Shown: positions 43,775 through 52,454 of the stretch, one piece after another | Layout: each line of letters begins with the position of its first letter | Position numbering within the stretch: the stretch's first letter is position 1 | NCBI GenBank assembly: GCA_035373625.1 | Contig: DAOSNS010000005.1 | Coordinates: 62,001 to 126,000, forward strand | Length of the DNA stretch: 64,000 bases | Direction: 5' to 3' | Origin: DSWT01 sp035373625 | Lineage (GTDB): Bacteria > Chloroflexota > Anaerolineae > B4-G1 > SLSP01 | Program-made: the position numbers and the translations under genes | The notes under the pieces: generated by a model | Databases searched by the model: none | What the model was told of the DNA's origin: nothing | What the model saw: only the letters and a program-made list of their open reading frames with translations

Positions 43775-43783
43775 ATTGTACCA
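43775..43783 (-). promoter_or_regulatory. Extended -10 promoter of the Ycf45-like gene
   Basis: TGGTACAAT on the minus strand, about 48 nt before the start codon. The 250-nt gap to alaS also contains a CAACGGACTGAACGGATTTGAAC repeat (43862-43890) and a GATCCCCAATCCC island (43936-43960). Confidence 0.5.
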
Positions 43784-43977
43784 CATCTGTATAAAAGTCG
43801 GATGGTCAGTTGACATCCGCCCCTTTCCATTTACAATTCGCTTTCGACAAGCTAACAATCTGTCAACGGACTGAACGGATTTGAACTGATTTTCAACTTG
43901 TATGATCAAGAAGGGATGCGGGACCGCGCAGTATCCTGATCCCCAATCCCTAATCACTATTCTCGGGGGAGAGCACG

Positions 43978-46707
43978 ATGACAAGGAAACTCACCAGTGC
44001 CGAAATTCGCCAGACATTCCTGGATTATTTCGCCGAGCGCGGACACACGGTTGTGCCCAGTGCCAGCCTTGTGCCGGCCGGCGATCCGACGTTGCTGTTC
44101 ACCAACGCCGGCATGAACCAGTTCAAAGACGTGTTTCTGGGAACGGGGACCCGCCCCTACACCCGCGCCGTAGACACGCAGAAATGTATGCGCGTCTCCG
44201 GCAAACACAACGATTTGGAAGACGTCGGCCACGACGGCACCCACCACACTTTCTTTGAAATGCTGGGCAACTGGTCGTTCGGCGATTACTACAAGAAAGA
44301 AGCCATCAGTTGGGCCTGGGATCTGCTCACCCGCGTCTATGGGCTGGACAAGAACCGGCTTTGGGTGACCATTTTCGAGGACGACCAGGGCAACCTGCCG
44401 CGCGACGACGAAGCCGCCGAATACTGGCGCACCGAGACCGACATCAACCCGGAACACATCCTCCCCTTTGGGCGCAAGGACAACTTCTGGATGATGGCCG
44501 AAACCGGCCCGTGCGGTCCCAACAGCGAGATCCACTACGATCGCGGCCCGGAGGCTTGCGACAAGCAGGGGGTGCCGGGCCATGTCTGCCGCGTCAACGG
44601 CGATTGCACCCGCTTTACCGAGATCTGGAACCTGGTGTTCATCCAGTACAACAGCCTCGGCGGGGGACAACTGGAGCCGCTTCCCGCCAAACACGTGGAT
44701 ACCGGCATGGGCTTCGAGCGCATGGTGGCGTTGTTACAAGGTGTGCCCACCAATTACCACACCGATCTCTTCTGGCCCATCATCGAAAAGACGCAAAGCC
44801 TGGCCGGACACACCGACGCCGAACGTGAGGCCAACATCGTGGCCTACCGCGTCATCGCCGATCACGTGCGGGCCGGCACGTTCCTCATCGGCGACGGAGT
44901 GCTGCCGTCCAACGAGGGACAGGGGTACGTGCTGCGCATGGTGTTGCGCCGCGCCATCCGCTACGGGCGCAAACTCGGCTTCACCCGCCCCTTTATGGCG
45001 GAACTGGCCGATCTGGTTATCAAAATGATGGGGCACGTTTTCCCCGAACTGCCCGCACGCACCGATTTCATCAAGGCCACCATCACCGCCGAAGAGCAAC
45101 GCTTCTTGCGCACCCTCGACCAGGGCTTGACCCGCCTCGACGCCGTCATCGCCGATGTCAAAGCGCGCGGCGCAACCGTCATCCCCGGCAACGCGGCCTT
45201 CTTCCTGCACGATACGTTAGGGCTGCCCTTCGAGGTCACCCGCGACATTGCCGCCGAACACGGCCTGACCGTGGACGAGGAGGGCTATCGCGTCGCCCGC
45301 GAGGAACAACGCGCGCGCGGACGGGCTGCCGGCGATTTCCAAATGGAAACCGATGAACATGGCCTGCTCTACCCCATCCTCTATGACTGGATCGAGGATC
45401 AGGAATGTGGCCGCTCGCTGGGATTCGATCCGTACAGTACGATGGAAGTCAAAACGTGTGTGGCGGGTATGGTGCGCAATGACGGGCTGGACACCGAGGC
45501 CGCGCCCGGCGAAGCCGTGGAGCTGGTGCTGGAAAATACCGGCTTCTATGTCGAATCCGGCGGGCAGGTGGCGGATACCGGGCGCATCGTGGGCCCGGAT
45601 TGGGAGGTGCGCGTCGAGGATGTGCGCCGGCCCCTCGAAGGCATGGTCGTCCATATCGGGCGCGTGGTGCGGGGACATCCGCGCGTGGGCGATCCGGTGC
45701 TCGCGCAGGTGGATATCGAGCGCCGGCGGGACATCATGCGCAATCACACCGCTACGCACCTGCTGCACCGCGCGCTGCGCGACGTGCTCGGCAGTCATGT
45801 GGCGCAGGCCGGGTCGCTGGTTAGCCCGGAACGGTTGCGCTTCGACTACAACCACGAAAAACCGCTGACCGATGAACAGCGTGAGGAGATCGAACGCCGC
45901 GTCGTGGAAGCGATTCTGGCAAACTACGAAGTCAACGCCCGGCAAGAGGCTTACCGCGACGCACTCGCGCAGGGCGTCACCGCGCTCTTCGGCGAGAAAT
46001 ACGGTGAGGTGGTGCGCGTGTTGCGCGTGGGTGACGCAGCCGCGCCATTCAGCCAGGAGCTGTGCGGCGGCACGCACGTCAGCCGCACCGGCGACATCGG
46101 GCCGTTCCTCATCACCTCCGAAAGCGGCATCGGGGCGGGCTTGCGCCGTATCGAGGCCGTCACCGGACGCGGGGCGCTGAAAGCCATGCAGGCCATGCGG
46201 GCGCGTCAGGAACAGGCAGTGGCCTTGCTCGGCGGCGCCGCGGACGAATTGGCGCAGCGCATCGAGCGCCTGCACAACGAGCTACGCGAAGCGCGCAAGG
46301 AGATCGAGAACCTCACGCGCAAGCTGGCGCGCGCCGATTTCCAGGCGCTCTTGAACAACGTCGTACAGATCGAAGGTATCCCGGTGCTGGCCGCCAGGGT
46401 GGATGTGCCCGACGCCGATACCTTGCGCGAGATGGCAGACTGGTTCCGCGATAAGATGCAGGGCGGCGTGATCGTGCTGGGAGCGGTCATTGATGACAAG
46501 CCGCTGCTCATTGCGGCGACGACCAAAGCCCTGGCCCAGGAACGCGGCATCCATGCGGGCAACCTGGTGCGCGACCTGGCGCGTGTGGTGGGCGGTGGCG
46601 GCGGCGGACGTCCCGACATGGCGCAGGCCGGCGGGCGCGATCCGTCGAAGCTCTCGGAAGCATTGGACAAAGTCCCATCCCTGCTGCGGGCGATGTTGAC
46701 AAAATAG
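43978..46707 (+). CDS. alaS: Alanyl-tRNA synthetase
   Basis: 909 residues, full four-domain enzyme charging tRNA-Ala. Class II motif 1 region (PSASLVPAGDPTLLFTNAGMNQFKD), the HTFFEMLGNWSFGDYYKKEA motif 2 block and the GFERM motif 3 block lie in the first 260 residues. The editing domain has NHTATHLLHRALRDV and CGGTHVSRTGDIG with Zn-binding H and C. A coiled coil (residues about 740-790) and the C-Ala domain ending GGGGGGRPDMAQAGGRDP complete it. Residues around GPEACDKQGVPGHVCRVNGDC give an extra Cys-rich loop seen in some thermophile-related AlaRS. First gene of a housekeeping operon. Confidence 0.97.
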   Translation: MTRKLTSAEIRQTFLDYFAERGHTVVPSASLVPAGDPTLLFTNAGMNQFKDVFLGTGTRPYTRAVDTQKCMRVSGKHNDLEDVGHDGTHHTFFEMLGNWSFGDYYKKEAISWAWDLLTRVYGLDKNRLWVTIFEDDQGNLPRDDEAAEYWRTETDINPEHILPFGRKDNFWMMAETGPCGPNSEIHYDRGPEACDKQGVPGHVCRVNGDCTRFTEIWNLVFIQYNSLGGGQLEPLPAKHVDTGMGFERMVALLQGVPTNYHTDLFWPIIEKTQSLAGHTDAEREANIVAYRVIADHVRAGTFLIGDGVLPSNEGQGYVLRMVLRRAIRYGRKLGFTRPFMAELADLVIKMMGHVFPELPARTDFIKATITAEEQRFLRTLDQGLTRLDAVIADVKARGATVIPGNAAFFLHDTLGLPFEVTRDIAAEHGLTVDEEGYRVAREEQRARGRAAGDFQMETDEHGLLYPILYDWIEDQECGRSLGFDPYSTMEVKTCVAGMVRNDGLDTEAAPGEAVELVLENTGFYVESGGQVADTGRIVGPDWEVRVEDVRRPLEGMVVHIGRVVRGHPRVGDPVLAQVDIERRRDIMRNHTATHLLHRALRDVLGSHVAQAGSLVSPERLRFDYNHEKPLTDEQREEIERRVVEAILANYEVNARQEAYRDALAQGVTALFGEKYGEVVRVLRVGDAAAPFSQELCGGTHVSRTGDIGPFLITSESGIGAGLRRIEAVTGRGALKAMQAMRARQEQAVALLGGAADELAQRIERLHNELREARKEIENLTRKLARADFQALLNNVVQIEGIPVLAARVDVPDADTLREMADWFRDKMQGGVIVLGAVIDDKPLLIAATTKALAQERGIHAGNLVRDLARVVGGGGGGRPDMAQAGGRDPSKLSEALDKVPSLLRAMLTK

Positions 46708-46734
46708 TAGCGCGCGGAGGATAAAACACCATCT

Positions 46735-48258
46735 GTGGAGATCATACGCATAACCCCGGCCGATGATCGCTATACGGTACGCGCGGCGCTGCTGCATACG
46801 CCGGAGCCGCGCGTTTTGCTGGTTCTGCCGTGGGATATCGAAAAAGGCTGGTCGCATCCGCTGGATTACGAAGTATTGTCCCGTGCGGCGCAGGAACGTG
46901 GGCTGGAAGTGGCCTGGGTCATTGACGACATCGGGCGGCGGCCTCTGGCGCGCGCGGCGGGCTTCCCCCTCTTCGAGAGTGAAGAGGCAGCACAGGCGCA
47001 TCTCGCCCGCAAAGGCACCTTTCCGCCGTTGCGCGTTCCACGGCGACCGACACGCCCTCGCCGTCCCTGGTGGGCCGAAGAGCCACAGCGTCCCAAACCG
47101 CTACGGCAAAAGCGTCAGCCGCTATGGATGATGGCATTGGAAGCCGGTGTGGCGAGCGTGGTGCTCCTCACCTTGCTCTTCACGGCTCTTCTGTTGGTGC
47201 CGTCGGCGCACATCGTCCTGACGCCACAGAGCATGACCTTTTCGCGCGTGGTGCCCGTCTCGGTAGACCCTGAATTGAACGAGGTGGATTTACAGCGGGG
47301 CCTTATCCCCTCACGCCGCATCGGTGATGAATTCGAGGCTTACGTAGAGGTTGGGACCAGCGGCCGGGGATTCTCACTCTCCGGGCGCGCTGTCGGCCAG
47401 GTGCTGTTCACCAATCTCCTCGGGCAGGATTACCGCGTCCCTGCCGGGACCGTCGTGCGCACGACGGCCGGCTCTTATCCGGTGCGCTTCGCTACCACGC
47501 AAGAAGTCATCATCCCGGCCTTTGGGCAGGTGATGGCGCCCATCGAAGCTCTGGAAGAAGGCCCAAGCGGCAACGTGGATCCCTATCAGATCAACCTGAT
47601 CGAAGGTGTGGTGGGATTTGCGGCGCGCGTGACCAATCCCGATGCCACCCAAGGCGCCCAAAGCACGGCGGTCGCCACGGTTGCCGAAGCCGACCGGGAG
47701 CGGGCATGGAATCTGGCGGTTCAAAAAATTATGGCCGAAGCCTATAACGGTTTGCAGGACCCGGCCTATCTGCAACCGGGGGAGTTCTTGCCCCATCAAG
47801 ACCTTGTCATTCAGGCCACCCCCAAACAGGCCTATACCCACATGGTCGGGGAGCAAACGCCCGTCCTGGGACTGTCTTTGCGCTTGCTGGTCACCGGGCA
47901 GGCCGTCAACGTGGCGCATGTGCAAGCGATTGCTTATCGCCAACTGGCGGCACAGTTGCCGGAGGGCTATCGCGTGCAAGATGCCCGTTTCGAATATGGC
48001 GAAGCCGCCGAAGAAGACGTCGGACCGGGGCTGTTCACGTTTTATGTGACCACACATGGATTGGCGGCTCCGAACATCAACACCGATGAAGTCATCTCTT
48101 TAACCAAGGGCCAACCGGTCAAAGAGGCAACGACGCTGTTGATGAAAGCCTTCCCCCTGGCGCAGGCCCCACAGATCACCGTGAAGCCGGATTGGTTCCC
48201 CTACATTCCCTTCTTACCCATCCGCACAACGGTCGAAGTCGTCCCTGCGAGCTGGTAA
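46735..48258 (+). CDS. Baseplate J/gp47-like membrane protein
   Basis: 507 residues starting with GTG. A small N-terminal domain (EIIRITPADDRYTVRAALLH, then LLVLPWDIEKGW) is followed by a basic linker, one membrane helix (about 140-160, ASVVLLTLLFTALLLV) and a large extracytoplasmic beta-rich part. The external part carries GRAVGQVLFTNLLGQDYRVPAGT and PIEALEEGPSGNVDPYQIN, which resemble the baseplate J/gp47 motif (A-x3-G-x3-NV). Despite the family name no other phage genes are present. Its conserved place between alaS and ruvX points to a chromosomal envelope protein of unknown role. Confidence 0.72.
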   Translation: MEIIRITPADDRYTVRAALLHTPEPRVLLVLPWDIEKGWSHPLDYEVLSRAAQERGLEVAWVIDDIGRRPLARAAGFPLFESEEAAQAHLARKGTFPPLRVPRRPTRPRRPWWAEEPQRPKPLRQKRQPLWMMALEAGVASVVLLTLLFTALLLVPSAHIVLTPQSMTFSRVVPVSVDPELNEVDLQRGLIPSRRIGDEFEAYVEVGTSGRGFSLSGRAVGQVLFTNLLGQDYRVPAGTVVRTTAGSYPVRFATTQEVIIPAFGQVMAPIEALEEGPSGNVDPYQINLIEGVVGFAARVTNPDATQGAQSTAVATVAEADRERAWNLAVQKIMAEAYNGLQDPAYLQPGEFLPHQDLVIQATPKQAYTHMVGEQTPVLGLSLRLLVTGQAVNVAHVQAIAYRQLAAQLPEGYRVQDARFEYGEAAEEDVGPGLFTFYVTTHGLAAPNINTDEVISLTKGQPVKEATTLLMKAFPLAQAPQITVKPDWFPYIPFLPIRTTVEVVPASW

Positions 48259-48269
48259 GGGGGGAGACG

Positions 48270-48689
48270 GTGCGCTATCTGGCCCTGGATTTGGGTGAAC
48301 GCCGCATCGGCGTTGCCCTCAGCGATACACTGGGGATGCTGGCGCGCCCGCTGGAGATCTTCCGACGCACCTCGCGCGCCGCGGATTTTGCCCACATCGG
48401 TGCGCTGGTTGCCATGCACCAGGTTGATGCCGTTGTCGTAGGTTTGCCACTCAATATGAACGGCTCCGTGGGCCAGCAGGCCGCGTGGGTGCAAGATTAC
48501 AGCGCGGCCCTCGCCGCAACCCTGACGGTGCCGGTCTACCTCTGGGATGAACGCCTCACCAGCGAAGAAGCCGCCGACATCCTCCGCAGCCAGGGCAGAT
48601 CCCCGGACAAAGGCTCCCTGGATGCCGTCGCTGCGGCGGTGATTCTACAGAGCTATCTGGATGCACACCGTCAAGGGTCAACGGATTAA
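48270..48689 (+). CDS. ruvX: Putative pre-16S rRNA nuclease / Holliday junction resolvase YqgF
   Basis: 139 residues with GTG at 48270 behind GGGGAG. VRYLALDLGERRIGVALSD has the first catalytic Asp, DAVVVGLPLNMNGSVGQQA the second region, and VYLWDERLTSEEA plus GSLDAVAAAVIL the final acidic residues. YqgF proteins process the 5' end of 16S rRNA. The last residues QGSTD and the stop are contributed by the TCAACGGATTAAACGG repeat. Confidence 0.93.
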   Translation: MRYLALDLGERRIGVALSDTLGMLARPLEIFRRTSRAADFAHIGALVAMHQVDAVVVGLPLNMNGSVGQQAAWVQDYSAALAATLTVPVYLWDERLTSEEAADILRSQGRSPDKGSLDAVAAAVILQSYLDAHRQGSTD

Positions 48690-48707
48690 ACGGATTTTAA
48701 ACGACTT
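48679..48707 (+). repeat. TCAACGGATTAAACGGATTTTAAACG dispersed repeat supplying a stop codon
   Basis: Same element (either orientation) as at 10150-10178, 11985-12010, three times in 31660-32011, and in degenerate form at 27311-27335 and 43862-43890. Here it ends ruvX. Confidence 0.75.
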
Positions 48708-48723
48708 CTCGGAGGAATCACGG

Positions 48724-49818
48724 ATGAAACGTGGATTGACGCTCTTAAGTATGCTCCTGGGGACGCTGGTATTGCTCGGATGTTCGCTGGAATCGCTCTA
48801 TCTGAGTTTTTACATCGAGAGTAAATCCGAGGAACTGGCGCAGCCGGCCGGAACGGATGACACGCCGATTAGCTTCACCATTGAGCAGGGCGAGAGTGTG
48901 GCACAGGTGGCCGGCGACCTGAAGGCTCAGGGACTAATCGCCGACACCGAACTTTTCCGTCGTTATGTGCAGTACAAGGGGCTGGACGCCGGTATCCAGG
49001 CCGGGACCTATACGCTGCGCAAGACGATGACCATCCCCGAAATCGCACAGACGCTCCAAAAAGCCGAGACGCCGGAGCAGCAGGTGACCATTCCCGAAGG
49101 CAAACGACTGGAGGAGGTTGCCGTGCTGGTCGCCGAACAGACGACGATTCCGGCAGAGGCTTTCTTGCAGATGGCGCAGACCGGATGGCAGGGCACGGAT
49201 TTGCCGCAAAGCTATAGCTTCCTCGCCCAGGTGCCACTCACGGCTACATTGGAGGGGTTGCTCTTCCCGGACACCTATCGCCTGCCCATGGATGCGACGG
49301 CCTACGACCTCATCGAGCGGATGCTGGCGAACTTCGAGCGCCAGGTGACGCCGGAAATCCGGCAGCAATTCGCAGACCACGGCCTGAGCTTCTACGAAGG
49401 CATCACGCTGGCTTCCATCGTGGAGCGCGAGGCCGTCATTGATGACGAACGCCCGATCATCGCGGGTGTGTTCTACAATCGGCTACGTGACGGCTGGCCG
49501 CTCTCGTCGTGTCCTACGGTACAGTACGCCCTCGGCTACCGGCCCGATGAGCAAAGCTGGTGGAAACGGCAATTGTTCTTTGGCGATTTAGAGGTAGATT
49601 CGCCGTACAACACGTACCGCCGTCTGGGATTGCCTCCCGCGCCGATCGCCAGTCCGGGCTTGCGTTCTATACAGGCGGCGGCCAATCCGGCGGAGACGGA
49701 GTACTACTTCTTTATGGTGGATTGCACCAAAAACAACGGCAGTCACTTCTTCGCCCGGACCGAAGCCGAGCATTTGCAGAACTTCGAGGCCTGTGGAGGG
49801 GTCATCAGCTCACCGTAA
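48724..49818 (+). CDS. mltG: Endolytic murein transglycosylase MltG
   Basis: Cleaves nascent peptidoglycan strands to end their elongation. 364 residues, ATG at 48724 behind TCGGAGGAATC. Unlike the single-helix form of E. coli, the N-terminus looks like a lipoprotein signal (LLGTLVLLGC with Cys20). A LysM-like subdomain (FTIEQGESVAQVAGDLKAQGLI) precedes the YceG catalytic part, with the active-site Glu in ITLASIVEREAVIDDERPIIAGVFYNRL and SCPTVQYALG. Last gene of the alaS operon. Confidence 0.94.
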   Translation: MKRGLTLLSMLLGTLVLLGCSLESLYLSFYIESKSEELAQPAGTDDTPISFTIEQGESVAQVAGDLKAQGLIADTELFRRYVQYKGLDAGIQAGTYTLRKTMTIPEIAQTLQKAETPEQQVTIPEGKRLEEVAVLVAEQTTIPAEAFLQMAQTGWQGTDLPQSYSFLAQVPLTATLEGLLFPDTYRLPMDATAYDLIERMLANFERQVTPEIRQQFADHGLSFYEGITLASIVEREAVIDDERPIIAGVFYNRLRDGWPLSSCPTVQYALGYRPDEQSWWKRQLFFGDLEVDSPYNTYRRLGLPPAPIASPGLRSIQAAANPAETEYYFFMVDCTKNNGSHFFARTEAEHLQNFEACGGVISSP

Positions 49819-49819
49819 T

Positions 49820-49872
49820 CAGCCCGACGATAAATCGTCGGGCTGAAAGGACATAGGGCGGTAAACCGCCCT
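49820..49872. repeat. Two adjacent hairpins with TAAA loops
   Basis: CAGCCCGACGA-TAAA-TCGTCGGGCTG (49820-49845) and AGGGCGG-TAAA-CCGCCCT (49855-49872). Perfect stems, identical loops, no T tract. Possibly REP-like elements or a weak terminator for mltG. Confidence 0.7.
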
Positions 49873-49885
49873 TACTGACGAGCGC

Positions 49886-50250
49886 CGCGGGTCTGGCGAG
49901 CATCGCGGGTCTGGCGAGCATCGCGGATCTGGCGATCCGCTCCAAGCAAGGGGGGCCTTGGCGATCCGCTCTAAGCAAGGGGGGCCTTGGCGATCCGCTC
50001 TAAGCAAGGAGTGATTGGCGTCGTCGTGGGTCTGGCGAGCGTCGCGGATCTGGCGATCCGCTCCAAGCAAGGGGGGCCTTGGCGATCCGCTCTAAGCAAG
50101 GGGGGCCTTGGCAATCCGCTCTAAGCAAGGAGTGATTGGCGTCGTCGCGGATCTGGCGGGCATCGCGGGTCTGGCGAGCGTCGCGGATCTGGCGATCCGC
50201 TCTGAGCAAAAGGTGATCTGGCGATCCGCTCTGAGCGGCGAGCAGGCTGC
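49886..50250. repeat. Compound higher-order repeat array
   Basis: Built from GGCGATCCGCTCTAAGCAAG, GGGGGCCTT and CTGGCGAGCATCGCGG blocks. A 121-bp higher-order unit starts at 49931 and again at 50052, with degenerate copies on both sides. The gap 49819-50265 contains nothing else. Open frames across it are repeat artefacts. Confidence 0.85.
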
Positions 50251-50265
50251 TTAATCTGCGGATGT

Positions 50266-51837
50266 TTATGGCGATGGGGTGGCGGTCGGCGTGGGTGTCG
50301 GCGTGAGGTGCCAGTTTGCGGTTCCGGTAGCTGTGCAAGGATTATAGTCCCATCCCAGGGTGACGCGAAAATCCACCGGGCTGCCCTCGGTCGGTTGCGC
50401 AGTCACATCGCTTTGCTTGAGCCGGTAAAGGGCAAGCAGTTTGGCAATGGGTGATCCCTTGCCGGTCGTCAGGTAGTTGATGATGGTGGTGTGAGCAACG
50501 CCCTCGGTCTGCTGAATCGCCGGCACGTCGAAGCCTTCCAGGCGCAGCCGATAGGCTGCGACTTCACCCCAACCGCTGTTGCCGGAGCCGTTCCATACTT
50601 CCACACGATAGGCGCGCTGCGCCGCACGGCTGGTCACAGGCGGCTGCGCCGCTTCCTGCATAAAGTCATATAGTGCCTCATACTTAGGCACCAACACCGA
50701 GCCACGGTGCGGCACCGATAGCGAGTACAGCAAGCTATCTCCACGGATGAAGCGACTCTTGATGTCGCGCATGTCCAGTTTCATCGCTATCGGCGCGAGA
50801 TAAAGCATTTCCGGCAAGCCCATGTCCGTCTCTACCGACTCCTTATAGACTGCCCACAGATCCGGGATGCGCGTGAGCATGTTCTGGGTCAGCGCCCGTT
50901 CCAGGATCGCACGGAGCACCTGTTGCTGGCGCCGATGCCGATCGAAATCGGAGGTGTTCCAGCGGGAGCGAACATACCACAAAGCATACTTGCCGTTGAG
51001 GTGTTGCACACCCGGTTCCAGGTCAATATCCGTCTGACCGGTTTCAGACTCTTCGTCGGGATAGGTATCGTGGAAGGGACACTCCACGACAATATCCACG
51101 CCGCCCACAGCGTCCACGATGCTACGATAGCTGTTGAAATCCACCATCGCGTAATAGTGAATCGGGATGCCAAAGTTGTATTCGATCGTGGCCTTGACCA
51201 GTGCCGGACCGCCACCGGGGTAAGCGGTCGTGCGTGCACGCAGATAAGCAGTGTTGATCTTGTCCAGCCCCCACGTGGGAATCCAGGCGTAGTAGTCGCG
51301 GGGGATCGAGATCATCGAGACGGAGGGGACATCCGGGAAAATCGAGACGATGATCATCACATCGGTACGGGCGACTTGCTCACCGGGGCGGCGATCGCTC
51401 CCTAGCAGGAGAATATTGATCGTGCCTTTGGGCTGCTCGATGAGCGGCATCGGCGTCGGTTGCTCCAACGGAGAAGTGACCATCGTGGTCGTGGTCAGCA
51501 TCGGCGTCGCAGCAAGCGGCAGGTCAATTGGGGCAGGTGTAGGGGTACTCGTTGGTGAGGGGGTGCTCGTTGGCGTGTTTGTCGGCAAAGGCGTAGCGGT
51601 CGGTCGCGGCGTTAGCGTCCACGTCGGAGGCATCACAAAAGCTGTGTTCGATGTGGTGGGTGACGAGGTGGCGGTGGCCATCGGCGGCAACGCAGCGACT
51701 GTGACGGCAGCGGTAGGTGTGACCACCACGGTAATTTCACGGGTAGGATGATGTCCCCACGCCTGCGCGCCGATCACCACGAAGACAACCAGGGCGATAA
51801 AAATCAACCATTCGAGAAGCTGAAGCCAACGTTTCAT
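50266..51837 (-). CDS. LytR-CpsA-Psr (LCP) family protein with LytR_C domain
   Basis: 523 residues. The start at 51837 (MKRWLQLLEW) has GAGGAA about 13 nt upstream and leads straight into a membrane helix (LIFIALVVFVVIGA). A long Thr/Pro/Ser stalk (residues 35-130) with PTNTPTSTPSPTSTPTP follows. The LCP catalytic domain starts at NILLLGSDRRPGEQVARTDVMI and includes MISIPRDYYAWIP, GKYALWYVRSRWNTSDFDRHRRQQ and other Arg/Asp residues that bind the polyprenyl diphosphate. A LytR_C domain (YRVEVWNGSGNSGWGEVAAYRL) follows. LCP enzymes attach glycopolymers to the cell wall or surface, matching the polysaccharide loci here. Confidence 0.92.
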   Translation of the reverse strand: MKRWLQLLEWLIFIALVVFVVIGAQAWGHHPTREITVVVTPTAAVTVAALPPMATATSSPTTSNTAFVMPPTWTLTPRPTATPLPTNTPTSTPSPTSTPTPAPIDLPLAATPMLTTTTMVTSPLEQPTPMPLIEQPKGTINILLLGSDRRPGEQVARTDVMIIVSIFPDVPSVSMISIPRDYYAWIPTWGLDKINTAYLRARTTAYPGGGPALVKATIEYNFGIPIHYYAMVDFNSYRSIVDAVGGVDIVVECPFHDTYPDEESETGQTDIDLEPGVQHLNGKYALWYVRSRWNTSDFDRHRRQQQVLRAILERALTQNMLTRIPDLWAVYKESVETDMGLPEMLYLAPIAMKLDMRDIKSRFIRGDSLLYSLSVPHRGSVLVPKYEALYDFMQEAAQPPVTSRAAQRAYRVEVWNGSGNSGWGEVAAYRLRLEGFDVPAIQQTEGVAHTTIINYLTTGKGSPIAKLLALYRLKQSDVTAQPTEGSPVDFRVTLGWDYNPCTATGTANWHLTPTPTPTATPSP

Positions 51838-51957
51838 GCAAAGAAAGTTCCTCGCGTCAAATTGTGTCAGGAAAAACGTGCTTATCATACCACGTTCAGG
51901 AGGAAAGGCAACCGGGAGAGGGAGAAGGGGGCAGGGGAAAAGGGGATTTGAGGATGC

Positions 51958-51986
51958 TTGACAGCGCCGGGGTTTCCGGCTAGGAT
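51958..51986 (+). promoter_or_regulatory. Consensus sigma-70 promoter giving a leaderless yraN transcript
   Basis: TTGACA (51958-51963), 17-nt spacer, TAGGAT (51981-51986). The expected start point, 6-7 nt downstream, coincides with the ATG at 51993. Confidence 0.7.
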
Positions 51987-51992
51987 AAACGT

Positions 51993-52385
51993 ATGGCAAA
52001 GGGAAAAGTTGGCCTGGGACGACAGGGGGAGGCACTGACGGCGGCGGTGTTGCGGCGACGCGGCTTCAACGTTGTGGCGCAGAACTGGCACTGTGCGGAA
52101 GGCGAAGCGGACATCATCGCGCAGCGAGACGGCGAGTGGTATTTCGTCGAAGTGCGCACCCGCCGGGGAACGGCTTGCGGCAGCCCGGAGGAATCGCTCA
52201 CACCGCGCAAGCTCGCGCGAATGGCAGCCGTGGCCCGGCGCTACCTCGGTGAGCAGGGTGCAGAAGAAGCGCAGGATGTCGTCTGGCACCTCAGCTTTGT
52301 CGCCGTAGCGATGGATAGCGCAGGGAAACTTCAGCGGATCACGGTGTATCTCGATCCCGAGAGTGAGCCGTGGGAAGCCTTGTAA
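51993..52385 (+). CDS. yraN: YraN/UPF0102 family endonuclease-like protein
   Basis: 130 residues, usual length. GLGRQGEALTAAVLRRRGFNVVAQNWHCAEGEADIIAQRDGEWYFVEVRTRRG contains the E-x(n)-GE-x-D-[IL]-[IV] and E-V-[KR] residues of the PD-(D/E)xK nuclease fold. SLTPRKLARMAAVARRYL completes the family pattern. UPF0102 proteins are linked to DNA processing but their role is not settled. There is no ribosome-binding site; promoter position suggests leaderless translation. Confidence 0.92.
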   Translation: MAKGKVGLGRQGEALTAAVLRRRGFNVVAQNWHCAEGEADIIAQRDGEWYFVEVRTRRGTACGSPEESLTPRKLARMAAVARRYLGEQGAEEAQDVVWHLSFVAVAMDSAGKLQRITVYLDPESEPWEAL

Positions 52386-52454
52386 ATCAGGGGTTTATGC
52401 AGACAACAAACGTCCACATAAACCCCTGAAGGAAGATTGTGTATATCCCAGAGC

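Noticed and set aside
43881..43906. Promoter TTGAAC/TATGAT before alaS
   Set aside because: The spacer is only 14 nt and the -35 lies inside a dispersed repeat.
46735..48258. Prophage baseplate protein
   Set aside because: It has a membrane helix, sits in a housekeeping operon with alaS and ruvX, and no other phage gene is present.
49886..50250. CRISPR array
   Set aside because: Blocks vary in length and order, there are no spacers of constant size, and no cas genes are nearby.
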